Below, piece after piece: positions 1-10,179 of a stretch of DNA of 64,000 bases. The notes beneath the pieces were generated by a model that saw only the letters and a list, made by a program, of their open reading frames with translations, searched no databases and was not told the DNA's origin. The DNA is from Campylobacterales bacterium (GTDB lineage: Bacteria; Campylobacterota; Campylobacteria; Campylobacterales; Campylobacteraceae): assembly GCA_014859645.1 (NCBI GenBank), contig JACUTV010000002.1, positions 36,043-100,042 on the forward strand, written 5' to 3'. How positions within the stretch are numbered: the stretch's first letter is position 1; each line of letters starts with the position of its first letter. Position numbers and translations under genes: made by a program.

Positions 1-2900
1 TTTTTTTTGAAAACAAGAATCTCTTTCTTGGTTGTGTTTGGCGTGGAGGATTCTTGTTTTTTAGAAGAAGGTGAGAGAAAATTCATGTCCATTTCTTCAA
101 GGGAATCTAAAAAAGGCACATCTTCAGGGGGTATGAAAGTCGCTGAAGATGTGTGTGCAACGTTGTTTGTCTTTTGCTCAGGGGGCGTGGGTTGTGGCTT
201 GGGGGCTTCCTCGATCCCTTTGTGGGAGAGAAATTGGTTGAGGATAGATTGAATATCTTCGCGCTTGATGGGTTTGGTGACGTATTCGTCCAAGCCTTCA
301 CCCATGAAGCGCTCCCTGTCTCCTTTGAGGGCGTTAGCGGTAATGGCTACGATAGGAATGTGATTCTCTCCCGTTTCTTGCTCGTATTGGATGATTTTCT
401 TTGTTGCTTCAACACCGTCCATGATGGGCATTGCAATATCCATAAAAATCATGTCGTAGTGATTGTTGGTGCGTTCTTGCAATGCCAAGAGCCCATTGTT
501 GACGCACGTCACGCTAAGGCCCAAATCTTCCAGCGTTCGGCGAATCAATTTTTGATTAATCTCGTTATCTTCTGCCACAAGCACATGGGCGCTAAACTTG
601 TTGGAAGGGTGCATTACCTTTTGCACGAGGCCTGAAGGTTGTTTTTTGGGCGCAATTTTTTGACAAATGGCAAGCCATTTTAAGATTTTACTGGGATTAA
701 TGGGCCTGTAGGCAACAGTAATGTACGAATCCTTTGACTTCTCAAAAGCCTCTTTTTGTGAATGTTTTCCAATGGCCAAAATAGGCAGATGGATTTTTTT
801 ATACTCCTCGATTTCTCCCATGTCAAGCAGGTTTTGGTCAACCACAATGAGCGTCACTCCGGAAGTGTGAATGAGGTTTTTAAGTTCCAAAAGTGTGGCA
901 TAAGGCTTAAGGGCAATGCCATAATAGGATAAATAATCGTACATGTAAGGAACTTGTGGAGACTTCGCATCTTCTTTAGTAAGTATGGCGCAGGTGTAAG
1001 CGCTAAATTCATCTTTATGGTTGGGTTTTGCGTCATGGGCGATTTCGTCAAATTCAAGAGTGAAGAAAAATCTACTTCCCTCGCCTTCTTCGCTTTCAAT
1101 CTCGAGGGTTCCGCCTAGGGTTTCGATGAATTTGGACGAAATCGTAAGGCCAAGGCCTGTTCCGCCATATTTGCGGGTGATGGTGGAATCGGCTTGAGAA
1201 AAAGCGTTAAAGATAGATGCTTGTTTTTCTTGGTTGACGCCAATGCCTGAGTCTTGAACAGAGAAATATAAAAGCGTTTTAGGTCCTTCTCCAGGAAGGC
1301 GCTTGATTTGAATGTCAATGGTGCCACCCGTTGGTGTGAACTTGATGGCATTGCTAAGAAGGTTAATCAAGACTTCTTTGATTTTTGTGACATCCCCTTT
1401 GAGTTTACATGTAAGGCTTGGGTCAATGAAAAACAAGAAGTTAATATTTTTTTCTGATGCTTTGGCCCCATACACTTCTGCGGCTCCTTCAAATTCATCG
1501 ATAGGAAAGAAGGGCGTTTCATCGATTTCCACGTGACTGCTCTCGATTTTGGAAAGGTCTAAAATATTGTTAATGATGGTCAAAAGGTTTTCAGAACTTT
1601 TTTCGATAACGTCAATAAATTCCTTTTCTTCTGCGCCGAGATTAGAGTTTTTCAGTAGTTCTGTGAAGCCGATGATGCCATTAAGTGGGGTGCGAATCTC
1701 ATGGGACATGTTGGCAAGAAAGATACTTTTTGCCGCACTCGCTTCTTCAGCCTTGCGTTTTTCAATGGCAATACTTTCGACGGATTTGTCAATAGCTTTA
1801 TAGGCTTCATGGGTTCCCTCAGGCGTGTTGAGATCGATACTGGTTTCGCCGCCAGTGAGTTCTTTTATCTTTTCAAAAACAGTCCCAAGTTCTGCAATAT
1901 TTTTACGAAAGCCTCGTCTTAGGAAGTGTCCCATGACAAGAAGAAGGAGGGAGAGGGTCCAGATGGCACCACTGATATTTAATTTGGTGAGCGCTTCGTT
2001 GGTGTACGTGTCAATTTCCTCTTGCAAGGCACTTCTGAGCATGGAGGCTGTTTTGTCCATAATATTGATTTGACTCGTTGTCATCCCAAACCAAAGGTTG
2101 GGTTCAATGGAGTAATTTCCTTCTTTTGCTTCAAGCATAATGGTGGCTTTTGCCTTGTGAACTTGCCCAAAAACATTTTTATTTTGTGTTGAAAAATGCG
2201 CTTTTTCAATCGCTTCTTTCGTGGGACCATCGGGGAGAAGTGTTGTGGTAAACGCAGATGTTTTACCCATAATTTCGGTCCATGTTTGCATGTCTCTTGG
2301 TTCAAAAGGTGTGTGCTGGGTTAGGATTTTGGAGACAAAACCGCGTTCTTGCCCTGCATATTCCATCTCTTGGTAGAGTCCAACTAAGGCAGTAGAAAGC
2401 TTGCTCACATTTCCTGTCTCCGTATTTTTGGCAAAATGATTCATTTGGGAGAGAATGAGCGTGTTAATATGGCTGTAATAATCAAAAAAGAAGGTACTAA
2501 AATCGCTTCGAAGGGAGAGAATATCTTCGCGCACTTTAGGTATGAGTTGTATCATGCTAAGGATTTCGTGAATTTCGGACGAGGCGGGTTTGCCTTGAAC
2601 GTAGGAGAGGAATTCTTTAATGGTAGCATCAGAATGAACGTGCTGTGTGGTGAGAAGGTTTTCAGCACTTTCGCCCCCACTTCCTGTGAATACAGCGCTC
2701 AATCCCCTTTCCCTTGCAAGGTCGATGGACAGTTTGCTGAGAATTTTTGTTTCTTCAATATTGGCAACAAGTGTTTTGGATTGAAGGTATTGGGTGGTGT
2801 AAGTTTGATAAAGAAAGAGAGAAGAAAAAACCAAAAGAAACAACAGGGGCAGGGCACTAATGAGTGTCATGGTGGTGGTCATATTTAGTCTAAATTTCAT
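1..2900 (-). CDS. Hybrid sensor histidine kinase (NIT-like sensor, HisKA/HATPase, REC domains), 3' end truncated by the window start
   Basis: Not in the ORF track because it runs off the window. Minus-strand frame starts at ATG 2898-2900 (MKFRLNMTTTMTLISALPLL). The H-box ANMSHEIRTPLN near 1680-1720 is in the same frame, which I checked. A REC-like segment near 250-500 reads MDIAMPIMDGVEATKK. The frame is still open at base 1. Confidence 0.85.
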   Translation of the reverse strand, partial: MKFRLNMTTTMTLISALPLLFLLVFSSLFLYQTYTTQYLQSKTLVANIEETKILSKLSIDLARERGLSAVFTGSGGESAENLLTTQHVHSDATIKEFLSYVQGKPASSEIHEILSMIQLIPKVREDILSLRSDFSTFFFDYYSHINTLILSQMNHFAKNTETGNVSKLSTALVGLYQEMEYAGQERGFVSKILTQHTPFEPRDMQTWTEIMGKTSAFTTTLLPDGPTKEAIEKAHFSTQNKNVFGQVHKAKATIMLEAKEGNYSIEPNLWFGMTTSQINIMDKTASMLRSALQEEIDTYTNEALTKLNISGAIWTLSLLLLVMGHFLRRGFRKNIAELGTVFEKIKELTGGETSIDLNTPEGTHEAYKAIDKSVESIAIEKRKAEEASAAKSIFLANMSHEIRTPLNGIIGFTELLKNSNLGAEEKEFIDVIEKSSENLLTIINNILDLSKIESSHVEIDETPFFPIDEFEGAAEVYGAKASEKNINFLFFIDPSLTCKLKGDVTKIKEVLINLLSNAIKFTPTGGTIDIQIKRLPGEGPKTLLYFSVQDSGIGVNQEKQASIFNAFSQADSTITRKYGGTGLGLTISSKFIETLGGTLEIESEEGEGSRFFFTLEFDEIAHDAKPNHKDEFSAYTCAILTKEDAKSPQVPYMYDYLSYYGIALKPYATLLELKNLIHTSGVTLIVVDQNLLDMGEIEEYKKIHLPILAIGKHSQKEAFEKSKDSYITVAYRPINPSKILKWLAICQKIAPKKQPSGLVQKVMHPSNKFSAHVLVAEDNEINQKLIRRTLEDLGLSVTCVNNGLLALQERTNNHYDMIFMDIAMPIMDGVEATKKIIQYEQETGENHIPIVAITANALKGDRERFMGEGLDEYVTKPIKREDIQSILNQFLSHKGIEEAPKPQPTPPEQKTNNVAHTSSATFIPPEDVPFLDSLEEMDMNFLSPSSKKQESSTPNTTKKEILVFKK

Positions 2901-2925
2901 GTGCAGTCCTTGTGGTCTGTGGTGT

Positions 2926-3876
2926 TTAGCGATAACAGTGAAGATCGTTTTTAAGGTCCGAAATTAAATGTTGAAAATGAGCAAAGAGTTCTTGGGCTAA
3001 TGTGCCCTCAGCTTCGTGCAATGCTTCTAGAAGTAAAGCAAGTTGCTTCATTTGAAAGGTGTGTGCCGTGCCTAAAACTTGATGTATTAATTCATTTTTA
3101 GTCCGCATGTCATTTTCCCCAATAGCATCTTCTAGTGCATAGGCAATCATCTCCAAATGTCCTAGGTATTCTTCCATGAGGGCTAAAAATTCTGATGGTT
3201 CGAGCCCTAGTGCAAGGATGGCTTCATGGATGTTGTAAGAAGTTGCGGTGGGTAGCTGTTGCGGTGGGATTTCTTCCTCTTCCTCGCTTAGATTAATATA
3301 CAATTTTTCTTGCACAGGAGAGGGTTGTGTTGAAAAGGAGATGGGGTCGTCAAAATCTAGGGATGAAAAGCCTGTTTCGTTGTATTCTGACACCACCTCT
3401 TCTTCTTGAGGAAGTGGGGCAGAGGGCTCTTCGCAAAAATCTTCTACATGTAAGACATCTTCTGATGGCAAAGGTGTTTCTGCTTGTGGTGAAGGAAGTG
3501 GTTTTGAGGAAACAGAGATGTCTAAAGGAGCGACGGAAGGGGCGTCATTATGGAGAGTTTGAAGAGAAATGCCATAGAGCATTTGGTGTGTTTCCAACGG
3601 ACCAAAAGGAAGGATTTCCCGAATAGAAACATGGACCTCTATCTCTTTGCCATTTTTTTTCTTTATGATGGCATTTTTGTTGGGAGCTCCGCTGTAGAGA
3701 ACATAATCAATCCATGAGAAATTTTGAAATTTATACACATAGCCCAACTTGTTGACAAACAAATCGGCAACATCGTTGTTGTAGGTTTTGAATTCTTCCA
3801 TGTCTTCGTAGCCCAAAAAAACGAGAACATCTTTGGCAATACCAATGAGATTACACTCTTTGTCGTACAAAATCAC
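2926..3876 (-). CDS. Signalling protein with PAS-like N-terminus and possible HPt-like C-terminus
   Basis: 316-aa ORF directly upstream of the hybrid kinase on the same strand. N-terminus is PAS-like (MILYDKECNLIGIAKDVLVFLGYEDMEEF); C-terminus is helical and contains HQVLGTAHTFQMKQLALLLEALHEAE. Confidence 0.5.
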   Translation of the reverse strand: MILYDKECNLIGIAKDVLVFLGYEDMEEFKTYNNDVADLFVNKLGYVYKFQNFSWIDYVLYSGAPNKNAIIKKKNGKEIEVHVSIREILPFGPLETHQMLYGISLQTLHNDAPSVAPLDISVSSKPLPSPQAETPLPSEDVLHVEDFCEEPSAPLPQEEEVVSEYNETGFSSLDFDDPISFSTQPSPVQEKLYINLSEEEEEIPPQQLPTATSYNIHEAILALGLEPSEFLALMEEYLGHLEMIAYALEDAIGENDMRTKNELIHQVLGTAHTFQMKQLALLLEALHEAEGTLAQELFAHFQHLISDLKNDLHCYR

Positions 3877-3968
3877 AGAATATCCTTGCTGAATGATTGG
3901 AAAAGTTTATCTATTCTATGTTTAATAATACCTTTTACTCAAAAAAACAATATTAATAGTCGTTAAAG

Positions 3969-5768
3969 TTATTTTTGTGCTAAAGAAAGCCGTTGTGCAA
4001 TGCGTTTTCCCACAACAAGCGAGAGTTCTTCCGGACTAGCCTGTGCAACAGCTTCAAAAGTACCAAAATACAATAGCAGTTTCTTGATAGCTCCCTCGCT
4101 TAGGCCCAATTGTTTTAATATAGAATGATTTTTATCCTGTGCCCGTTTGGTTTTGCGGTGAAAAGAGATGGCAAAACGGTGGGCTTCATCGCGCAAACGT
4201 TGGAAAAATTGCAATTTCGTATCTTGGGATGAGAGCGCGTGGAAGCCTTTTGTGGTGTGCAAGATGTCTTTAGCGGCACCTTTGGCGCGGTGGGCTTTGG
4301 CGTCAATCTTTTCTTTAGCAATAGCAATCACGTCCACCGATACTCCCGCGCTTTCCAAAATGGAACGCGCCAATTCAAGCAAGGTTTTACCTCCATCGAT
4401 GACCCATAAATCAGGGGCACTTTGGGTGTCAAACCGTAAGGCGCGTTGGGTGAGCAATTCACGCATTTGGCCGTACTCATCTTTGCTGTGAAGGTGGTAG
4501 TGGCGGTAGGCGCTTTTAAGAAAACTGTCATTTTCCCAACACACAATGGCTCCTACACTGGCTTCCCCTCCAAGGTGCGAGTTGTCAAACACTTCAATGC
4601 GTTCAGGTGGTTTTGAAAATTCAAAATAACGGGCCAAGTCTTCTTGCAACGAGACCGTGCTTTTGCGTAAATGTTGGGCACAAAGTTCCTTGGCATTGGT
4701 GAGAGCAAGGGTGATGAGGTGGTGTTTTTCCCCGCGTTTGGGGTGCTTGATGGAGACAGTGCACTGGTGGCGCGCGCCAATAATGGCTTCTAGCTCTTTG
4801 GCTTCTTCTAGCGGGTGCGCCGTGAAAAGAGTATGGGTAGTCATGGGACTTTGGGGTGGGTAGGCATCTAAAAGGAGCTGACGGTAGAGGGCTTCGGGCT
4901 CAAACTCACTGGTGGTGCGCGCCATGGTGTGGGAGGAGGAGACGACTTTTCCTTCTCGGATAAACAGCCGTAAGCCACACACGATGGTAGGTTCAGCGTA
5001 GATGGCAAAGATGTCAAAATCTTCAAGTTTTGCCAAATCAAGGTGCGTAAAATTGCCCATGGAGCGAATGTGTTGGGCCATGTCGCGCAGTTGTGCTGCT
5101 TCTTCAAAATGAAGTGCTTGTGCGTAGGTTTCCATTTTCTCATGTAAGGCGTCGTAAAGCACGCGCGGGCGGTGAATGAGCTTGGCAGCCGCTTGCGCCA
5201 TTTCATGGTAGGCTTCTGGAGTAATTTTGCCTTCACATGGTGCAAGACAGCGCCCCATTTGGAAAAACAAACACGCTTTTTTGGTGCGTTCACACCCTCT
5301 TTTTTGCACCAAAGGAAAAAGCAGGTACAGGGCACCCAATACATCTTTTGCGCCCGAAGAAAAAGGCCCAAAATAGCGAATATTTTTTCCTTTAATGACC
5401 TTGCGGGTGATGTCAAAACGCGGATAAGGTTTGCTAAAATCGATGTAAATATAGGGGTAGGTCTTATCGTCTCGTAGCAAAATGTTGTATTTGGGTTTGA
5501 GTTGTTTGATAAGGGAATTTTCCAAAATAAACGCATCATGCTCGCTGGAGAGCAACAAGTAATCCAAAGAAACTGTTTCGCTAATCATCTTATGAATGCG
5601 TGGCGAAAGGGCAGGGTTTGGCCCAAGAATAGGGGAAAAACGAAAGTAACTTTTTACTCTGTGTTTTAAAGACTTTGCCTTACCTATGTAGAGCAAACGC
5701 CCTGCTGCGTCAAAGAATTGGTACACGCCTGCGCTGGGCGGAAGGTGGGCTAGTTTGCTTTGGAGCAT
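3969..5768 (-). CDS. uvrC: Excinuclease ABC subunit C
   Basis: 599 aa. GIY-YIG N-terminus (LPPSAGVYQFFDAAGRLLYIGKAKSLKHRVKSYF), UVR motif, and a UvrC C-terminal endonuclease domain (FDNSHLGGEASVGAIVCWEN, DLWVIDGGKTLLELA). Confidence 0.97.
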   Translation of the reverse strand: MLQSKLAHLPPSAGVYQFFDAAGRLLYIGKAKSLKHRVKSYFRFSPILGPNPALSPRIHKMISETVSLDYLLLSSEHDAFILENSLIKQLKPKYNILLRDDKTYPYIYIDFSKPYPRFDITRKVIKGKNIRYFGPFSSGAKDVLGALYLLFPLVQKRGCERTKKACLFFQMGRCLAPCEGKITPEAYHEMAQAAAKLIHRPRVLYDALHEKMETYAQALHFEEAAQLRDMAQHIRSMGNFTHLDLAKLEDFDIFAIYAEPTIVCGLRLFIREGKVVSSSHTMARTTSEFEPEALYRQLLLDAYPPQSPMTTHTLFTAHPLEEAKELEAIIGARHQCTVSIKHPKRGEKHHLITLALTNAKELCAQHLRKSTVSLQEDLARYFEFSKPPERIEVFDNSHLGGEASVGAIVCWENDSFLKSAYRHYHLHSKDEYGQMRELLTQRALRFDTQSAPDLWVIDGGKTLLELARSILESAGVSVDVIAIAKEKIDAKAHRAKGAAKDILHTTKGFHALSSQDTKLQFFQRLRDEAHRFAISFHRKTKRAQDKNHSILKQLGLSEGAIKKLLLYFGTFEAVAQASPEELSLVVGKRIAQRLSLAQK

Positions 5769-6199
5769 TGGATGGTTGTGCGGATGGATTCAAAGAGGGC
5801 GTGGAGCTCTTCGGACGTGGCATGGTTCACAAAGGACGCGCGTGAAGCTTCGGTATAAAAAGGGCCAGTGGGGGCCGAAGGCCTTACATGTAAGGGAGGT
5901 TTGTTGGTGACAAAGGTTTTGATATGTTCGGCTTCAATGCATCGGCAACTTGGGTCGTGGGCAATCAACTCTTTTAATAGCCCTTTTATCAAAGTGGTCT
6001 TATAATGGAACTCCATTTTCAACCCAGGATGCTCTAAAACAAAGAAGAGTGTGTCATTATTGGTGTACATAAACCGCACCCCTTGTGCCATGTTTCTAGG
6101 AAGCAGGCTAAGGAGTTTTTGATAGCTCTCACTCTTTTTTAGGTGTGTCAAGGAAGGATCATTTTTCAAATGACTAAGAATTGTGCGCACATGTTTCAT
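5750..6199 (-). CDS. DUF721 (DciA-like) family protein, tentative
   Basis: 149-aa ORF. Pattern is consistent with DUF721: N-terminal helices, then a DTLFFVLEHPGLKMEFHYK strand and helix region. Confidence 0.45.
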   Translation of the reverse strand: MKHVRTILSHLKNDPSLTHLKKSESYQKLLSLLPRNMAQGVRFMYTNNDTLFFVLEHPGLKMEFHYKTTLIKGLLKELIAHDPSCRCIEAEHIKTFVTNKPPLHVRPSAPTGPFYTEASRASFVNHATSEELHALFESIRTTIQCSKAN

Positions 6200-6307
6200 G
6201 TGCTAATTATACCATCTCTTTTGGCGCTTTTTCTTTCAGGTTGCGGGTATAAAGCCCCGCCAACATACACTCCTTCGCAAGAACAATCTCAAGAACAATC
6301 ACGCTAA
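6191..6307 (+). CDS. lptM: Small LptM/YifL-like lipoprotein
   Basis: Absent from the ORF track. ATG 6191 to TAA 6305-6307 reads MFHVLIIPSLLALFLSGCGYKAPPTYTPSQEQSQEQSR. It has a signal peptide, lipobox LSGC and a CGYKAPP start of the mature protein as in LptM. The stop overlaps the nadB start (TAATG). Confidence 0.75.
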   Translation: MFHVLIIPSLLALFLSGCGYKAPPTYTPSQEQSQEQSR

Positions 6308-7749
6308 TGCAGTACGACGTCATCATTATTGGCGCAGGTGTTGCTGGGCTTAGTACAGCTGCCCATTTGCCTTCTTCTATGCGGGTTTTAGTGGTCAGCA
6401 AAGATTACCCGTGGGAGTGCAATACTTTCTACGCCCAAGGAGGTGTTGCCGTCGCCAATAGCCACGAAGACATCGGCGCGCACATTGCCGATACGTTGGA
6501 GGCGGGAGTGCGCTATGGCAACCCTGAAGCGGTGCGTATTTTGTGTAGCGAAGGACCTGCGCGTGTTGAGGCACTCATTGCCCAAGGATTTGCCTTTGAT
6601 GTGGATGAAAAGGGTGCCTTACTTTACACCCAAGAAGCTGCGCACAGTGACAAACGCATCGTCCACGCAGGCGGGGACGCAACGGGTAGAGAGATTCACC
6701 TGCATCTCATGCGCCACCTTCAAACCACCTTGCTTTACAACACTCAAGTGGTAGATTTACTAATCGAAGAAGGACGTTGTTATGGGGTGCGTGTGCGCAA
6801 CCAAGACGGACTCTCGTGTGTGTACGCTAAACACATTGTGATGGCAAGCGGAGGTGTGGGGTCGCTGTACGAGTTCCATACCAATGCGCGCACCATTAGT
6901 GCAGATTTGCAAGGCATCGGCCTAGAACACGGCTTGGCACTTAAAGACATGGAAATGATGCAATTTCACCCCACAGTGTACGTAAAAAGCAAAGGAGTGC
7001 GCAAACAGCTTTTAAGCGAAGCACTCCGCGGGGAAGGAGCAAAGGTCGTGGACGCTTCGGGGCGACAGTTTTTGTTTGATTATGACCCAGATGGTGAGCT
7101 TGCGGCAAGAGACGTGGTGAGTCAGTCGATTTTTGACTACCAACACACCCATGACCAAGATGTTTTTTTAGATGTTTCTTTTTTAGATAAAGTGGCTTTT
7201 GCTAAGCGGTTTCCGAGTATTTATTTTGCCATGCAAAACGAAGGGGTTGATGTGCCTCATGCGCGCATTCCCATCTCCCCTGCCTTTCATTATGCAATGG
7301 GCGGCATCGCCACGGACATGCAAGGGCGTGTTGGGGGAGTGGAAAACCTCTATGCTGTGGGTGAAGTTGCCTGTACGGGCGTGCATGGCGCCAACCGCTT
7401 GGCGAGTAATTCTTTGCTAGAAGGGTTGGTTTTTTCCGCGCGCGTGGCAGAAGCAATCCTTCAAAGTACCTACACGATTGCGCCCAAAACCTTTACATGT
7501 AAGGAAGAAACCTTGCAGTATGAGGGAGATAAAGCTAAGAAAAACGCCTTGCGGCTATTGATGTGGAAAAATGCAGGCATTGTGCGCACAACCAAAGGCA
7601 TGGAAGAAGCTTTGAATCGCGTCCAAGACATGCTAAAATGTCGCACTGGAAAACTGCTAAGACTCAGATTGTTAGCTTCGCAGGAGATTTTACGCCACGC
7701 CTTGCGTCGACGCGAGAGCCTTGGCGCACATCGTCTGGTTGAAAAATAA
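6307..7749 (+). CDS. nadB: L-aspartate oxidase
   Basis: 480 aa. FAD motif VIIIGAGVAGLSTA, plus PISPAFHYAMGGIATDMQGRV and GANRLASNSLLEGLVFSARVAE. Confidence 0.96.
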   Translation: MQYDVIIIGAGVAGLSTAAHLPSSMRVLVVSKDYPWECNTFYAQGGVAVANSHEDIGAHIADTLEAGVRYGNPEAVRILCSEGPARVEALIAQGFAFDVDEKGALLYTQEAAHSDKRIVHAGGDATGREIHLHLMRHLQTTLLYNTQVVDLLIEEGRCYGVRVRNQDGLSCVYAKHIVMASGGVGSLYEFHTNARTISADLQGIGLEHGLALKDMEMMQFHPTVYVKSKGVRKQLLSEALRGEGAKVVDASGRQFLFDYDPDGELAARDVVSQSIFDYQHTHDQDVFLDVSFLDKVAFAKRFPSIYFAMQNEGVDVPHARIPISPAFHYAMGGIATDMQGRVGGVENLYAVGEVACTGVHGANRLASNSLLEGLVFSARVAEAILQSTYTIAPKTFTCKEETLQYEGDKAKKNALRLLMWKNAGIVRTTKGMEEALNRVQDMLKCRTGKLLRLRLLASQEILRHALRRRESLGAHRLVEK

Positions 7750-7768
7750 CACACCACTAAGGAAATAG

Positions 7769-9307
7769 ATGAAAGACGTACCCATCCTCGTTTTAGACTT
7801 TGGATCACAGTACACGCAACTCATTGCGCGTAAGATGCGAGAAAACGGTGTTTATTGCGAGATTGTACCCTACAATGAACCCCTTGAGGCCATTAAGGCA
7901 CGCGCTCCAAAAGGATTGATTTTAAGTGGTGGGCCCGCTTCTGTTTACGCCAAAGATGCCTATTGTCCTGATCCTGCTGTGTTTGATTTGGGTATTCCTA
8001 TGCTTGGCATTTGTTATGGTATGCAACTCATGACGCAGCATTTTGGCGGCAGTGTTGTGGCGGCAAGTCACCACGAATATGGCAAGGCAGAACTCATGTT
8101 CGACCACAACCATACCCTTTTTGCAGAGACAACTTCTGGACAAATTGTTTGGATGAGCCATGGAGACAAGGTGGAAAGCTTGCCACAAGGGTTTGAAAAA
8201 ATCGCTCAAAGTGCCAACTCCCCCTACGCAGCGATTGCCAATGAAGCAAAACACTTGTACGCCTTTCAGTTTCACCCTGAGGTGTACCACAGTGAGCAAG
8301 GCAGCAAGCTGTTGAAAAACTTTGCAAAGCACATTTGCGGGTGTGAAAGCACGTGGAATATGGGCTCTTTTGCGAAAGAGAAAATCGAAGAAATTCGGGC
8401 AAAAGTGGGCTCCAAAAAAGTCTTATGTGGTGTCAGCGGAGGCGTGGACAGTTCGGTGGTCGCTGCCTTGCTTGCCGAAGCCATTGGAGAGCAGCTTGTG
8501 CCTGTGTTTGTAGATAACGGACTTTTGCGCTCAGGAGAACGTGCGCAAGTAGAGGCTGCGTTTAAACTTCGTCTTGGGGTGGATTTGATCACCGTGGACG
8601 CTTCGGATATTTTCCTAGACCGTCTCAAAGGTATCACGGATCCTGAACGAAAACGTAAAATCATTGGCGAGACGTTTATCGAAGTGTTTGAAAAAGAAGC
8701 TAAAAAATACGATGGCATCGAGTTTTTAGCGCAAGGCACCTTGTACACAGACGTCATTGAATCTGTTTCAGTAAAAGGGCCTTCTAAGACTATCAAATCT
8801 CACCATAACGTCGGGGGGTTACCCGAATGGATGAAGTTTGATTTGATTGAACCTTTGCGAGAGATTTTTAAAGATGAGGTGCGTGTTTTAGGCCTAGAAC
8901 TCGGACTTCCTAAAGAGATGATTAACCGCCATCCTTTCCCTGGCCCCGGCCTTGGGATTCGCATTATGGGCGAAGTAAACCGTGAAGATTTGGAGTTGTT
9001 GCGTAAAGCAGACGTGATTATGCTAGAAGAGCTTCGCGCAACAGGCTACTACGAAAAAACATGGCAAGCATTTACGGTGCTGTTAAATGTCAAAAGCGTA
9101 GGTGTCATGGGTGACAACCGCACTTATGACAACACTGTGTGTGTACGCATCGTAGAGGCAACCGATGGCATGACCGCCACCTTTGCACACATTCCCCATG
9201 ATATTTTGGAAAACATTAGCCGTCGTATTATCAACGAAGTAGATGGCATTAACCGCGTAGTGTACGACATCTCAAGCAAGCCCCCTGCTACTATTGAGTG
9301 GGAATAA
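7769..9307 (+). CDS. guaA: GMP synthase (glutamine-hydrolysing)
   Basis: 512 aa. GATase motifs GICYGMQLM and [11 protein letters not shown]-PPase motif [16 protein letters not shown]-terminus [11 protein letters not shown]. Confidence 0.99.
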   Translation: MKDVPILVLDFGSQYTQLIARKMRENGVYCEIVPYNEPLEAIKARAPKGLILSGGPASVYAKDAYCPDPAVFDLGIPMLGICYGMQLMTQHFGGSVVAASHHEYGKAELMFDHNHTLFAETTSGQIVWMSHGDKVESLPQGFEKIAQSANSPYAAIANEAKHLYAFQFHPEVYHSEQGSKLLKNFAKHICGCESTWNMGSFAKEKIEEIRAKVGSKKVLCGVSGGVDSSVVAALLAEAIGEQLVPVFVDNGLLRSGERAQVEAAFKLRLGVDLITVDASDIFLDRLKGITDPERKRKIIGETFIEVFEKEAKKYDGIEFLAQGTLYTDVIESVSVKGPSKTIKSHHNVGGLPEWMKFDLIEPLREIFKDEVRVLGLELGLPKEMINRHPFPGPGLGIRIMGEVNREDLELLRKADVIMLEELRATGYYEKTWQAFTVLLNVKSVGVMGDNRTYDNTVCVRIVEATDGMTATFAHIPHDILENISRRIINEVDGINRVVYDISSKPPATIEWE

Positions 9308-9310
9308 GGC

Positions 9311-9964
9311 TTGATTTACCTGCTTGGCACAACTCCTCACCCCAAGGCAAAACACCTTGGGGTAATTGAGGTGTGCCTCCTTCCTCTTTCCTTTTCGTGT
9401 GATGGGTTTGACGCCATCGTATTAACCTCTAAAAGTGCGGTTGCCTCACTGGAAGCTTCCAAGATTTCATGGCACCATTTACCTGTGTATGTTATTGGCA
9501 AGGGGACTCAAGAGGCTGCCCAAAAAGCAGGTGCAACTGTTGCTTATGTTGCCAAAGAGGCCTATGGCGAGAGGTTTGCTTTAGAGACAATCTCTTTGCT
9601 TCAAGGAAAAAAAGTGCTTTTTCCTAGGGCTAAAGAAGTGGTTTCTGATGTGGCGGGCCTTTTGCAAAAAGAGGGTGTTTTGATTCACGATGTGGTCGCA
9701 TATGAAACCGTGTGTGTGCCGTGCGAAACCTTGTCACCTCCTTTGGGTACAAGTGTCATGATTTTTACATCTCCTTCAAGTGTGCGTTGTTTTTTGCGTT
9801 GTTTTTCGTGGGATAGTTCGTGGCAGGCAGTGAGTATTGGAAAAAAAACAGCAGAAGCCTTTCCAAAGGAAATCATTTCCCATATTTCCCCTGTTCAAAC
9901 GGTGGATGCTTGTGTCGAACTGGCACAAGGGTTATACGTGGACTTAAGCAAAAATCCCATATAA
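9311..9964 (+). CDS. hemD: Uroporphyrinogen-III synthase
   Basis: 217 aa with a TTG start. FDAIVLTSKSAVASL, IGKGTQEAAQKAGA and MIFTSPSSVRCFL fit the HemD fold. Confidence 0.85.
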   Translation: MIYLLGTTPHPKAKHLGVIEVCLLPLSFSCDGFDAIVLTSKSAVASLEASKISWHHLPVYVIGKGTQEAAQKAGATVAYVAKEAYGERFALETISLLQGKKVLFPRAKEVVSDVAGLLQKEGVLIHDVVAYETVCVPCETLSPPLGTSVMIFTSPSSVRCFLRCFSWDSSWQAVSIGKKTAEAFPKEIISHISPVQTVDACVELAQGLYVDLSKNPI

Positions 9965-9971
9965 TATCCCT

Positions 9972-10172
9972 TGTAAGCCTGAGCGGTGCGACACCCGTAT
10001 AGATGAGGGTCCAACACTTTAGTAGGGGCGGAAAGCGTACGAGATTGGTGCGTCTGTGACTTTGTTTGAACCTTGTAACAAAGGCGAGAGGTTGCAGCCT
10101 AAAGAGCTCGTCATTTTTGCCATGTTGGCTTAGATAGGGCCAATGACGTTAACGGAACGGCCGCTTGGGTTT
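9972..10172 (+). ncRNA. ssrS: Structured non-coding RNA, candidate 6S RNA
   Basis: Ends pair over 12 positions including G-U pairs: AAGCCTGAGCGG (9975-9986) with CCGCTTGGGTTT (10161-10172). Segment TTGAACC...GGTTGCAGCCT (10090-10100) resembles the 6S RNA 3' conserved segment (GGTTACAGCCT in E. coli). A TATAAT-like -10 lies at about 9960-9965 and an intrinsic terminator follows. Confidence 0.7.
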
Positions 10173-10179
10173 GCACTTT

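Noticed and set aside
1-2900. Apparent absence of a long ORF in the track, suggesting a pseudogene or non-coding region
   Set aside because: The minus-strand frame from ATG 2900 matches a hybrid kinase, and the checked motif and the last 60 bases are in one open frame. It is missing only because it runs past the window edge.
3327-3626. Antisense ORFs opposite known genes (for example 3327-3626, 4868-5539, 8272-8796, 41856-42644)
   Set aside because: They are shadow ORFs of conserved genes with low-complexity or atypical composition and no family resemblance.
6187-6203. GCACATGTTTCATGTGC as another copy of the TACATGTA family
   Set aside because: It shares ACATGT but lacks the TACATGTA core and has a central spacer, so it was treated as a separate palindrome.
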